Positions 1 to 11,000 of a stretch of DNA of 64,000 bases are shown here, in pieces. The stretch is taken from positions 18,911,001-18,975,000 of the forward strand of contig NC_088347.1 of NCBI RefSeq assembly GCF_036884655.1, written 5' to 3'. Under the pieces are notes generated by a model. It worked only from the letters and a program-made list of their open reading frames with translations. It ran no database searches and was not told the DNA's origin. Position 1 is the stretch's first letter. Each line of letters begins with the position of its first letter. This DNA is from Musa acuminata AAA Group (taxonomy: Eukaryota > Streptophyta > Magnoliopsida > Zingiberales > Musaceae). The translations under genes and the position numbers were made by a program.

Positions 1-585
1 GTCAATAGTTTAAGAGCTCTTGGAAAATGTTTTTCGGATTTTGAACTCGTAAACAAGATTTTGCGTTCTCTTTCTAAAAAGTGGGATTCAAAAGTAACTG
101 CAATACAAGAAGCTAAAAATCTAAACAACTTACCACTTGAAGAACTAATTGGTTCATTGATGACATATGAAATGGTGCATAATGCACATGATGAACATGT
201 TGAACACAATCACCTTCCAAAGAACAGAAAGGATTTGGAACTCTGGACAAATGAATGCCACTTGAGCGATGACTCAAGTGATGAGGACAATGATGAACAA
301 ACCAACCTTCCAAAGAACAGGAAGGATTTGGGACATAGAACATTTGAAGACCACTCGAGCGTAAGCTCAAGTGATGGTGAACTTAAACTACAAATGAAAC
401 GAAAATTAAAAAGCAAAAAGAATGGAACTACTTGCTTTAAACGCAAGAAGAAGAACAAAAATTGGGATGAATCGAGCTCATCTGAAGACGAGAAAGTCAA
501 CAAAAGCAAGACGGCAAACTACGCCTTACTAGCCTACGACATTGAGGTAATTAAAATGCCTTTGGTTTATTTTAAAATTACTTGA
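1..585 (+). pseudogene. Ty1/copia (Sirevirus-type) gag fragment, 5' end outside window
   Basis: The reading frame is open from base 1 and stops at 583-585, so this is the 3' part of a gag gene that starts upstream of the window. It aligns clearly with the gag on the opposite strand near 60.6-62.2 kb: both share the stretches FSDFELVNKILRSL and TAIQEAK, then ELIGSLMTYEM, which belong to the UBN2-type gag of plant copia elements. Gag forms the virus-like particle. Downstream the copy is acidic and Ser/Asp-rich, and contains the segment starting LPKNRKDL twice. No CCHC zinc knuckle and no protease, integrase, reverse transcriptase or RNase H follows, so this copy is non-autonomous. The family is secure; its exact lineage (Sirevirus) is inferred from the purine tracts and LTR downstream. 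Confidence 0.85.
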
Positions 586-3159
586 TGCTTTCATGATATA
601 TTTTCTTTTAGAATTAATTTTCTTGAAAATTACTTGTTTAAAATTAAAAATACAAAAAATTATGATCATGCTGATAATTTCGAAAATGATAATATTGCAT
701 GATAAACAAATAAAATGATTTTGATCATGGTTAAGAAGTAATAATGTTTATCATGTTTGATTAACATTGTTGAATGAAATCACGTTTGATTTAAAGTAAT
801 GCATAAAGATGTAATATTAAATGGTTATTAACAATTTTATGCATAAGATTTTAAGTTATCCATGATCATGAGCTTATTTAATCTTCTTGATTTAATTTCA
901 AGATCTATAGCAAAAATCATGTCTGAATATATGAAAATGTTAATTTCATTTTCGGATTCACTTAACAATTGATATCCTAATAATCAGATTTTCTCATACA
1001 CTTATAAAAAATATTTTTCTAAAATAGATTTGATGAAATGATTCCTGCTTATAAATTCCATCTTGAAATATGAATGATAGTGTTTTTGCTTGCAAAGATT
1101 TGTTTCACATTCATATCTCCTATGATTCATGTGCAGAAAAAGAATTTATAAATCATAATACAATGAGATTTCTTATGCAAAAATAAAGTGCTTTTGTGAT
1201 TCTTTGCTAAAGAGAATAATCATAATCATGATCTTGATAATTATAACATGAAGCTCTTTATAAATCAAGATCGTTCATTATGCTCCCTACATTTATCAAA
1301 AAGGGTTTCTTCAAATGAAATGCAATTCAATGAAGTGTCAAATTGATATCTTGAAACTTGGAATATTTTAAAATGTGATCTTGATAAGAATGTTTCAAGT
1401 TGCTCTTTGTACTATATCTTTTCGAATGAATCATGAGCCTTGATATCATATATTTCATAATACAAGATTTATTTGCCTTATGTCTTGAACTTTCATGCTT
1501 ATCTTAATTTGGCATATAAAGACTAAGGCATGCTTAGATGAAAAAGAATCTCTTAAAAAAAAAAATGCTTTTCCCATCTGATCGAGATTAATGATTTCAT
1601 GATATTTCGTGAATTTCGAAATTAATTTTAATGACTTGATTATGAATTTCAAGTTAATGATTTGATTTGAATAAGTTTTATCTAAATCATAATCTTGATC
1701 TTGCAAAATTGAAGTCACAAATAATATCTTGTGGTATTCATGGATTGAAACATTGTATGCTTAAATTAATCATTCTCCTATGTTTCAAAAAATTCCTTAA
1801 AAGCCTTATGTGATGATTGAAAACTAACTTGCTTTACGATGAATCACAAATCATGACTTGATCTATGATGTAAATGCCTTTAAATGATTGATATATTTAA
1901 CACTTTTATGCTCTTCCCCCTACTTTCTTCTTGTTTTCAATGATAAAATGGCGAGAAGTTTTTATCATGCATGGTAGGATATAATTTGACAAAATTGATA
2001 CCATTATGAAACATTTATGATGTGCAATTATGCATGCAATACTTGTGCTTTCTAATTATGATGTGATGTATTGCATATGATGTAAATCATGATTTAAAAT
2101 GCTATGAGTGCCAAGTTACACATTTTGAGAAGAAATTATTATATTGAAATATTAATGTAATTATGAATGGTGATATGATATCATGCATGTAATACTTCAA
2201 TTTATGATAATGATGCATGCAATGATAAAATATTCATGATGAAAAATTATCTTGACATTCATAACTTGATTATTCATCATTTGTCATGATTTTGAAATCG
2301 TTGTAAAAGGAAAAGAGAACTACAAAACTGTATTCTCTCTTTCTTTTTTACAATGACAAAGGGGGAGATAGCTAGCTTGTACAAGTCAAGAAGATGCAAA
2401 AACTTGATTGCTAGCTTGCCTATTTTAAGTAGCAAAGATTGCTAACTTGCTTATTTCAAGAAGAAAAATTATCTTCTTGAACATCACTATCTTGAATATC
2501 TCAAGAAGCAAAACTTGCAATTTGCACATTGCAATAGGAAGCAAGAATCATGAGCTTACACAAGAAAGCTATCTTCTTGCATTTGCTTTCGAAATTTTTG
2601 CTAGCTTATATATTGTGAAACTTGTATATCGTAAAAATTGCTAGCTTGTTGGTCTAAAGAGAAGCAAAAAGTTGCTATCTCAAAAGAAGCAAATGTGCTA
2701 TCTTGCCTATCTCAAGAGGCAAAAATGCTAACTTGCTCATCTAGCAAAGTGAGCAAAATTTTCAAGAAGCAAGAGTTGCCTTCTTAAACATCTCTAATTT
2801 GCTAGCTTGCATGATGTAGAACTTGCTATCTTGAACATTACCAAAAGTGCTATCTTATATGCTATAAAACTTGATAGCATGAATGTTCTAAGCATGATGT
2901 AACACTTGCTAAATCTTCTAGCTACAAGATTGCATGATGATAAAACTTGATATTATGATTTTCATGCAATGAGTTGAACCAATATCACACACAAACGATT
3001 AATTGTGATACTTCTCCTTTTTGTTGATGACAAAGGGGGAGAAGTATGTTGATGACATGACATGTGATGCATAAGTTTATGCATATGTTCATGTTGACGT
3101 GTTGCAAGTATTCATGATGAATATTGCAATGACTTGAATTCAGTTTGAATTCAAGGTTC

Positions 3160-3326
3160 TATCAATATGGCATATTGATAGGGGGAGTTTGTTTAAACTC
3201 TGGGAGTTAAGGTTAACTCCGTTTATGATGACATGTTGCTTAGATTTTTGAATCTAAGAGTTTCTATCAATATGGCATATTGATAGGGGGAGTTTGTTTA
3301 AACTCCGGGAGTTAAGTTTAACTCCG
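3160..3326 (+). repeat. Duplicated palindrome plus purine-tract unit
   Basis: Two copies of a unit lie about 105 bp apart, beginning at 3160 and 3265. Each has a perfect inverted repeat (arms TATCAATATG and CATATTGATA around one central base), then a GGGGGAG tract, then a near-palindrome with arms GGAGTTAA and TTAACTCC. Each unit could form two hairpins that flank a purine run. Confidence 0.85.
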
Positions 3327-3348
3327 TCATCAAGTAGTTGTCATCATC

Positions 3349-3362
3349 AAAAAGGGGGAGAT
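3349..3362 (+). promoter_or_regulatory. 3' polypurine tract of the left element
   Basis: The sequence aaaaagggggagat lies directly against the TGTTGAATC start of the LTR. This is the position and composition expected for the primer of plus-strand DNA synthesis. Confidence 0.85.
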
Positions 3363-4514
3363 TGTTGAATCTCGTATTTTGATGATGAAACTACTTGATA
3401 TATGTTTATGATTTAACCTGCGTTTTGAGTGACGCAGGATGCTTCGATCAGGATGAGACAATTAAAGCAGGAAAATCATGTTGTGCCGAAGGAACATGTC
3501 AGAAGATTGGACGTCGGGCCGGTGGATCGGTCGACGTATCGACAGAAGGCTTCGGGCCGTGAACTCGGGCATCGGGCCAAGAAGAGCGAGTATTGTGCCA
3601 AGGATATCGGAGTTGCGGAGTCAACTGGCTGATTGGGCAATAGGCTGCAGGAGAGGACGATGCGCCGAAGAATCGGACGAAGCGTCGAGGGACCAATGAC
3701 ATGTCGGACAACTTGGTTAATTGCTTAGGATTAATTGTCTCGATCGAAGTTTTGTTTTGTTGTGCAGGATTAACTATGATAACAATGAAGACATAAAGCG
3801 AAACAAAGTGTCGGAGTCAAGCGCGAAGGATTTGTTGTGAGTTCGAGAGTTCGATGGAAGTCCGAAGGTTCGTCGGGAATGCTACCGGAACTAGCCGAGA
3901 ATGAGTTGGGAGCTTGCCGAAGGGTTTTTCGGAAGCTCGCCGGAAGGTTCGTTGGAAGTTCGCGGAGCTCGCCGAGAAAGATCAGAGCTTGCTGACGAAG
4001 CTCGTTGAAACTCGCTAAGATTAAATCGTGAAGTCTAGGAGCTTGCCGGGAGTCCGCAGAATGGTTTCCGAGAGTTCATCGGAAGACCACCGGAAGTTTG
4101 CCGGAAGCTCGCCAGAAGAAGTCTTGACTTGCGGACTTTGTAATAGCTTAGAAAATGTCTTTAAATTCATAGTTAGCATGTTAATTAAGGTTAGGATTAG
4201 GTGTTAATCCTATAACCCAAGTAGGGGCCAATTAGGCCCAAGTTCGGACTGGTTTGGACCAAGTTTGGAGCCAAACCAAGTGAGCTGGAATAGTGAAAGA
4301 GGTGGCACCGCCAGGGTTGGAGGTAGCACCGCCCAGGCTATGTCTTCCAGCGAGACTGGGAGGTGCAACCGCCCCAGCTAAGAGGTGCAACCGCCCAGGC
4401 TATGTCTCCCAGCAAGACTGGGCGGTGCAACCGCCCCAGCCAAGAGGTGCAACCGCCCAGGGCTCAGTCTCCAAGCGAGACTGGGCGGTGCAACCTCCTC
4501 TGTCAAGAGGTAGC

Positions 4515-4795
4515 ACCGCCAGAGCTCAAGTTTCGAGCTCTGCCAAGAGGTGCAACCACCGAGCTCGGTCTTCGAGCTCTAGCAGAGAGGTGCAACCTCT
4601 CTGGACAGGAGATGCATCGCCTGAGCTCGGTCTTCGAGCTCTGGCAGAGAGGTGCAACCACCTCTGGCAGAAAGGTGCAACCTTTCTGGTCAGGAGATGC
4701 ACCGCTTGAGCTCGGTCTTCGAGCTCTGGCAGAAAGGTGCAACCACCCCTGACAGAGAGGTGCATCCGCCTGAGCTCAGTCTTCGAGCTCTGCCA
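4515..4795 (+). repeat. Hairpin array in the LTR U3 region
   Basis: Five copies of a short inverted repeat of the form GAGCTCGGTCTTCGAGCTC (7-bp stem, 5-nt loop, with small variants) occur at about 4516, 4559, 4622, 4708 and 4771. They are embedded in GC-rich repeats with the core 'gaggtgcaacc'. From 4293 the same core alternates with 'ctgggcggtgcaacc', which also pairs with itself. Open frames on both strands here are by-products of the repeat. Confidence 0.8.
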
Positions 4796-5445
4796 GGCAG
4801 TGCAACCTCTCCAGTCAAGAGGTGCAACCGCCTGATCCCGGAATTCCGGGATTTGATCGTTTTGAGCTCCAAAATTGAACTGGGTTGGGGCCTATAAATA
4901 CCCCACCCATTCAGCACAGAACAGATACAGATCCACTCCGAATTCTTGATCTTTTCTGTGATTCTAAGAGCTCAAAATTGTGTAAAGTCCAAAAGTTCTC
5001 CTCTTTCTGTTCTTCAAAGTCTTGAGTTGTAAAGAGAGGAGAGAAAGGATCTGTAAAGGTTGTCTCCTGAGCCTATCAAAAGGAGAGAAACTGTAAAAGG
5101 GCAGTTGGCCTTCGCCTATTGAAGGAAGGCCTCTAGTTGACGTCGGCAACCTCATCGGTGGAGGAAGCCAAAAGTGGAGTAGGTCAAGACTGACCGAACC
5201 ACTCTAAATCTCTGGTTTGCGTTTATTTTTTAGCACTTTATCATTACTACAAACCTCCTACATAACTACTGCCCTCTGCGCTTTTACGAACGATTCTCTA
5301 AGTTCAGATCTTTCCGAATCTGCATTGAGACGTAAATCGGTGTTTTCGTACGATCTTTACATCGCAGTTTACGCTTACGCTTTGATTCCATTCATAACTG
5401 CGAATTGCTTTCTGCACATTCACAAAAAGATTTTCAAAGTTCAGT

Positions 5446-5760
5446 TTCTGCGTTTAGACGTAAAACTACGTTTAGACGCAAAACTGTGTTTATACGTAAA
5501 ACCACGTTTAGACGCAAAACTACGTTCAGACGCAAAACTGCGTTCAGACGCAAAACTGCGTTTAGACATAAAACTGCGTTCAGACGTAAAACCGCGTTCA
5601 AACGCAAAACTACGTTTAGACGTAAAACTACGTTTAGACGTAAAACTGCGTTTAGACGTAAAACTGAGTTTAGACGTAAAACTGCGTTTAGACGCAAACT
5701 GCGTTTAGACGTAAACTGCTCTTAGACGCAATCTGCGCTTAGACGCAAACTGCGCTTAAA
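5446..5760 (+). repeat. 18-bp minisatellite inside the LTR
   Basis: A tandem array of an 18-bp unit of the type gacgtaaaactgcgttta runs for about 17 copies, with point variants, and degenerates into 17-bp units after 5700. Because 18 is divisible by three, it gives repetitive open frames (FRRKTA on one strand, RLNAVL on the other). These are not genes. The same array occurs in both right-hand LTRs. Confidence 0.9.
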
Positions 5761-5858
5761 TACAAACTGTGAATCGGCTTTTGCATCATAATAGATTTTA
5801 TTGAACGAACGCACCTTTCGGTTTTAAATTGCTGTAAGATTTCCGCTGCACTAATTCA

Positions 5859-5872
5859 CCCCCCCCCCCCCC
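5859..5872 (+). repeat. C14 homopolymer near the LTR 3' end
   Basis: Fourteen C residues lie between 'taattca' and 'tcttagtg', 23 bp from the LTR end. The same site holds 8 C in the solo LTR and 19 and 22 G (minus-strand C) in the right-hand element. Confidence 0.95.
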
Positions 5873-5895
5873 TCTTAGTGCTCTCGATCCTAACA

Positions 5896-5990
5896 ACTAC
5901 CGCCTGCCATACTAACAACTGGTGGTACCACTGCTTGTTAGTCTAACACTGGGTGTTATCATCGCCTGCCAAACTAACACTGGGTGGTAC
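5896..5990. repeat. Fragment with ggtggtacc repeats
   Basis: This short segment repeats 'aactggtggtaccact' and 'actgggtggtact' motifs. They resemble the 'ggtggtaccgcc' repeats of the solo LTR at 51690-53267. It is probably a remnant of a related LTR into which the left element inserted. Confidence 0.45.
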
Positions 5991-6165
5991 TGTAACATCC
6001 CATTAGTCCCACATCGGAAATGGGCAATGTGTATGATTAGCTTATAAGGGTCTGGTGAGTGTACTACGTTTATCCCGCTTAAGCATTTTGGTCTGTGGTG
6101 CTCGGGTTTCCTGAAGATCGCCTAACCTGACGATATTACTGCTTGGGCCAGTTATGGGTCACTGA
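5991..6165 (+). mobile_element. TRIM-like LTR remnant
   Basis: It begins TGTAACATCCC and is clearly related, through about position 6097, to the reverse complement of the 166-bp solo LTR at 14764-14929. Both contain 'tagtcccacatcgga' and 'attagcttataaggg'. The 3' half diverges and no second terminus or target-site duplication can be seen, so the end is approximate. Confidence 0.55.
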
Positions 6166-6213
6166 ATAGGCCTTCCACTTGGCCTAAAACAATCTCAACT
6201 CAGACCCAATGAG

Positions 6214-6339
6214 CCACTAATTGAGTTAGCTTGGTTACACTCGAAACTAACTTAATTAGACCTAAACTACTATGATCCACTAATTGAGTTAGCTTGGTTA
6301 CACTCGAAACTAACTTAATTAGACCTAAACTACTATGAT
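6214..6339. repeat. 63-bp perfect tandem duplication
   Basis: Two head-to-tail copies of a 63-bp unit that begins 'ccactaattgag' lie at 6214-6276 and 6277-6339. They are essentially identical, so the duplication is recent. Confidence 0.9.
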
Positions 6340-7303
6340 CTAGACACAATCGATTACAAACACGAATCCTATATTGCCCGATCATTCGGTATGTTGTATC
6401 CGAATCTTTCGGTCTAATAACTTCATCTTAGATAAAGAGCAAGCGTGCAGCGCACAGCGAGCAACGGCGTAGAGAGAGAAAGTAAGGTTTTTGATATTTC
6501 TACTTGACGATCGGTGGCCAAAAGTTATCTATCAGTTTTGGTCTAAATTTTATACGAAGAATCCTTGCAGTAAGCTCTACAATCCTAACGGTGTTGATCT
6601 ATATTTTACCCTCTTTGAGGTACTTTCCTGCTATATCCACTTTGTGAGACCTAGAATTCTCTTACGAGAAGATCCACCTTATGTGATGAAGATGTGCTAT
6701 TTTTGAGCCAAGATCTATGATCTTGATATTATTGTGATCCTCTAGTTATGTTTTCCACGTTAAGTCTCATTGTGTGATTGATTTTTGATGAGAAACTCAT
6801 TTTGATATAAAAAAAGAAAAAGAATATTCTGTTTTCCCACCGATAACTTCTTATTTTAATATATTTATAATGATCCTGGTTTATAATGATCCTGGTCGTC
6901 AATCGACTTAACTCGCACAGTTTAGATCTCTATTGAACAACTCAAAGTTCATCACCTTTTCGTACTTTCCGAATCAATCACTGTTCCGATGAAAGGAATA
7001 TTGTTAGTACGATCCTCACCTAAATCCTTCAACCTCTCGGCATCGAACTTTTTGATGCTAGACTTGGGTTGATTTCATGTCTTAAACTTGCAACAACACT
7101 CAATATCAAATTCGATTTCTTTAAATTTTAAATAAATAATCGAATTTAGTAGAAAAATATGATGTTTAGAAATTTTTTTTGGTCTCCTCTCTGTTCTTAT
7201 TTACAAATCATCACATTTCATCACCACGGTTAGGGTAGCACAAACAGTCAAAGAAAAATAAATTTCACTATAAAGAACAGAAAAGAAAAATGGATAATGC
7301 TAA
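6340..7303. other. Intergenic, no gene seen
   Basis: AT-rich sequence between the retrotransposon remnants and the MYB gene. The last roughly 200 bp before 7304 are probably the 3' untranslated region of the MYB gene, which reads leftward. Nothing else can be supported. Confidence 0.5.
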
Positions 7304-8053
7304 TTAATTGTGGCAGTCGAATGCGGTCTCTGGCTTGACGACGGCGGGAACCGTCATCTCCACCCCGCCCTGCGATCGCGTCCTGTCGATGTAACTGCGC
7401 ACCTCTTCGGCTATCATCTGTCGCATTATCGTCACAAGGCACACGTCCCCAGGCGGCGCCTCCCACGTCCTCTCCACCCCACTTACAGCGGCCATGACTC
7501 CTCCGCCCTCTCCCGGCAGGCTCAGCGACAGCGACGTACCCAGTTCAGCCGCCGACGATCTACATCCTCCTTCGTTCGCGTTGTCGCTCGAGCGCCGCCG
7601 CTTCTTGGCCGAGCCCGAGTAGGAATCGTCCGGCTCGTGATTGGCGGTGGGAGATGACGAAGACGGGAGGATCGGATCGGGGGCTGCGAAGGTGGCGCGG
7701 CGGCGGAGGGCGGAGTTCCAGTGGTTTTTAATAGCGTTGTCGGTGCGGCCGGGGAGGAGGCGGGCGATGGTGGCCCACTTGTTGCCGAACCGGGCGTGGG
7801 CCTCGAGGATGGCGGCGTCCTCAGCGGAGGTGAAGGGGCGGTGGTGGACGGCGGGGCTGAGCTGGTTGCACCACCGTAGCCGGCACGACTTCCCGGACCT
7901 ACCGGGGATCCCCGCGCTGATCAAAGACCAGTTCCGGGGACCGTGCCGCTCTACCAGCCGCGTCAACGCCTCATCCTCCTCCGGGCTCCATGATCCCTTC
8001 ACCCTCTGCTCCCTCCTATAGCTCTCCTCCGTCATCATCATCATCATCATCAT
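7304..8053 (-). CDS. R2R3-MYB transcription factor, MYB44/70/73/77-type (subgroup 22)
   Basis: A single-exon protein of 249 aa if the first of seven consecutive ATGs (8053) is used, or 243 aa from the last (8035). R2 covers about residues 18-66 (W22, W42, W61) and R3 about 70-118, with the usual replacement of the first R3 Trp (F74) and W93 and W112. The linker and R3 carry [15 protein letters not shown] and [13 protein letters not shown]. The C-terminus has the LSLSLPG motif (174-181) and the segment [15 protein letters not shown] (208-222). Both are typical of the intronless subgroup 22 factors that act in ABA, stress and auxin responses in the nucleus. A basic cluster KKRRR (150-154) follows the MYB domain. 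The gene's own function is inferred from the family. The frame continues upstream without an ATG into a Lys run made by a CTT/AAG microsatellite. Confidence 0.93.
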   Translation of the reverse strand: MMMMMMMTEESYRREQRVKGSWSPEEDEALTRLVERHGPRNWSLISAGIPGRSGKSCRLRWCNQLSPAVHHRPFTSAEDAAILEAHARFGNKWATIARLLPGRTDNAIKNHWNSALRRRATFAAPDPILPSSSSPTANHEPDDSYSGSAKKRRRSSDNANEGGCRSSAAELGTSLSLSLPGEGGGVMAAVSGVERTWEAPPGDVCLVTIMRQMIAEEVRSYIDRTRSQGGVEMTVPAVVKPETAFDCHN

Positions 8054-8090
8054 CTTCTTCTTCTTCTTCTTCTTCTTCGTCCTCCTATTG
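8033..8090. repeat. CAT/CTT trinucleotide microsatellites at the MYB start
   Basis: Seven CAT triplets are followed by about eight CTT triplets. Read on the minus strand these are the AAG run just upstream of the start and the seven ATG codons at the start, so repeat-length change would alter the number of N-terminal Met residues. Confidence 0.9.
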
Positions 8091-11000
8091 GTGTTCTTCT
8101 TATCCTTCTTCCCTTCCACATACAAGAGATAGGAAGTTATAGAGAGAGGAAGCAGAAGCTGGTACGATTCGTTGGGTTTGTTTGTGGGTGGTCTATAACT
8201 AAAAGGGTGGGAAGTTTGGAGTTGAATTCCCTTAACACGTTACGCTTCGGCGGAACGGAGATGTGTTGGCTTCGACCCGGTAACTCTTTCCGCAACTAGG
8301 TACCAACCTCCGAAACTGCGTGGACCCCATCATCTCCGCCCTCGTGCCGATCTGTTTCGGGGGACGTTTGCCGGTGGCCATTGACTCAACCCGCCTTGGA
8401 ATTAAAACATAAATTATTTCTTTAAAAAAAAGATAATTACGATAAAAAAAATATTTTTAGTTATAATAATTAAGAAAACTTGATTAGTCTAATTAGAATA
8501 TCTTAAGTAGAGCACGTAGAAGCAATCGATCACATCCTTTTTTATTTCTAATAATATGGATATCTTTGAGTCTCATGTCATAGAAACATATAAAAATCAG
8601 TAGTTAAATATAAATATAAGATTCATATAGGTTAATGTTCCTTAGATCCAACGATCCAAATCAATCAAATACAAGGAATACATAGTTTAATATTCCTTAG
8701 ATCATCCTTTCGTATAAATATTTTTTTTAAAAAAATATTTTAAATCTACTATTAAGAGTTAGGCATAATCATTCGAACCAAAATCGAACCAATCAATTTT
8801 TAAAAAAAATTTAATGAGATGGCAAATGACCAATTTACCTCGATTAATAGTCGAACAATATTTTCAAGAGTATTTTGGTTATTTTCATAATTTAAAAATA
8901 TAAATATATAAAAAAAATTTAATATCTATATGTATGTACGTGTGTATGTAAGTACGTACGAAAGAACTTATCCAATTCGATTCTAATCTCTAAAAATCTA
9001 AAATTGAAATTGTGGGTTACAAAACCATGATCATGCCTACTAAGGGTATTTGCTCTATACCTCCCTAACATCAAGACTATTTAAAATTTGAAATTTAAAT
9101 TTTTTATAATAAAATATTTACTTGGATTCTTTATCCTCCAACTATGTGATAATTGAGGTTGATGATTTCGCTCCCATTTTGGTTAGGTATACCGCCTGTT
9201 TCAGCCTCATTTGATACGAGGTAAGGAATTGAAGGTCAGTGGAGGTGGTAACCAGATGAGTGTTACCATAAAGACAGTGGGTGCATGGGCTTTAATGCAG
9301 TACAGTACTGCCATCGTAATGAATGATTATGTTAGTTCTTTTTGGAAGCAAAAACAAAATAAATCTTAGTTTGCAATTAAGAGCTCAAATAATTTCAGTT
9401 GTCAGTCGTTTGGTAAATGTGGGTTTTGTTAATCATTTCACATTGTACACTAAGAATGACCAAGAAATCATTTGAAATCTCTATTAGTATTTACACAGTG
9501 AAAACTCTCGCTCATTTTTATTTTACTGTTGTCATATTAATCAAGAGTTAATAAAGTGAATAATATTCATCATGTTTGTGTTATATTTTTTGAATCCTTT
9601 AACATCATTTTAAAAGCTACCCTAAATTAACACAGGGAATGATACGTGGACGTTTGAATGTGGTAGTCTTGTATCAATTCGGACATCATCTTAGCTCAAC
9701 GTATCAATCGAATAACTTGCAAAATCAAGGTGATGCATAATCATAATGCTTAACAGTTTGATCAATCTTCACTTAGTTTGTTTTTACAAGAATTATATTC
9801 GAATTCGATTATTTCTTAATATTAAAAGTTTCCTCCATTTAAGGCATAACGTGTTGTAGCAGTGTGTGGTACGAAGTTTAAGGATGCCTTCAATGTGACT
9901 TCGATTCCCTCGGTAGCAGGATACATTTATGTGATCTCGTTCCGTATTCCCCGCTCTCGAGGGCAGCTGCTCCACTTGGCCGTCGTTAATGGCGGCCAAC
10001 TCGACAGATTTATATTTCACGTTAGTCTAACTTAAAATTATTAGGAAATAATGTAAGCCCGACCTAATTCTGAACCATTTTCGTCACAATTTCATTGTCG
10101 AAATTAAGTAGATTTGGTGAAGCGACTTAGGTCGATGTGCTCGAGAGATTGGGACACAATGGGTGTACTTGAGGCTTTTTATACGTGCAAGTATGTAACT
10201 ATTCATATTTAATGGATAGTTATTACATAATTAATAGTTTCATTAAGATGAAGAATTGTTTGAGCCTTAGTATGTTAATTTGACATTGTGTGTTGATCTT
10301 ACTGTCTCCACGGTGTGGTGTCGATATCAGCACAACATTTGAGTTTCCACGTATTATACATATATATTTAAGTTTGATAATTTAGATGAAATCTAGTCGA
10401 ACTAAGGGATGTCATATAGACGTTTCAAATTTACGATACTCGATGATGTTAGAGTTCATTAAACACTGGGTTAGAACTCACCGCCTACTTTAGTACCAAA
10501 ATAAATATTTTTTAAAAAAAATTAATATATTTATAAGCCATAATTTTGAGGTGACAAGAAAAGGTATAATCCAACTCAGTTTTTGTGATAACACATCAAA
10601 AGAACGAGAGTTGTGCATAACAAATGCGGAGAAAGAAGTGCCACAATTGATAAGGACAAATTTGACACCCTCAGCAACTAAGTCCCAGCCTCCTCACCTT
10701 CTAGCTGACATCTTGAGCCATGCATCTATGGTTGATAGCGCTCTACATTGATGATTTACATTAAGCTACCGGCATTAACTCCTCCGTCACACAGGGCACG
10801 CTGTCATTAATACCTCTACCTCTCGGCTAACATAGTGGAGAGTGCACAGCACCAAAGTGTAAGAGCCACACCTCAAGCCAAGCTAAGCCAAGGGCGGTCA
10901 GCAGGCAACAATCTCTCGACTCTTTACTCTCTCGTTTTTACATAGCTCATACGGTTATCTTTTGCGCCCTCCATCTTATACTAACTTAAGCATTAGATGA

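Larger units (their letters stand above)
586..3362 (+). mobile_element. AT-rich non-coding spacer of the left Sirevirus-like element
   Basis: No coding sequence can be supported. The stretch is strongly AT-rich. From about 2370 to 2920 it carries loose, degenerate repeats built on 'gctagcttgc' and 'aagaagcaaaa'. Tracts of the form 'gacaaagggggaga' occur at about 2352 and 3032, and 'gatagggggagttt' at about 3177 and 3282. These resemble the real polypurine tract at the LTR border. Multiple polypurine tracts upstream of the 3' LTR are a described hallmark of Sireviruses; assigning this spacer to that type is inference. Confidence 0.7.
3363..5895 (+). mobile_element. 3' LTR of the left Sirevirus-like element (2,533 bp)
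   Basis: The LTR starts TGTTGAATC, immediately after the polypurine tract, and ends GATCCTAACA. Its family is confirmed by the two minus-strand LTRs at 56467-58526 and 62249-64000, which share the end sequence, the C-run, the minisatellite and the GC-rich repeats. A TATA box (TATAAATA) lies at 4893-4900. It is about 470 bp longer than the right-hand LTR, chiefly because of an extra segment near 3440-3760 that is also present in the solo LTR at 51690-53267. The 5' partner LTR and the target-site duplication lie outside the window. Confidence 0.9.

Noticed and set aside
4293..4917. Several overlapping Cys/Arg/Pro-rich frames (also at 57.4-58.0 and 63.2-63.8 kb)
   Set aside because: They follow the GC-rich LTR repeat on both strands and have no domain.
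5405..5725. Arg/Lys-rich FRRKT-repeat proteins (also near 56.6-56.9 and 62.4-62.6 kb)
   Set aside because: They are the translation of the 18-bp minisatellite in LTRs; both strands stay open because the unit length is divisible by three.
5991..6165. Resemblance of 'gcttgggccag...atgggt' to the 5S rRNA internal promoter (Cassandra-type LTR)
   Set aside because: Only two short blocks match with a gap between them, and the related 166-bp LTR lacks them; too weak to call.
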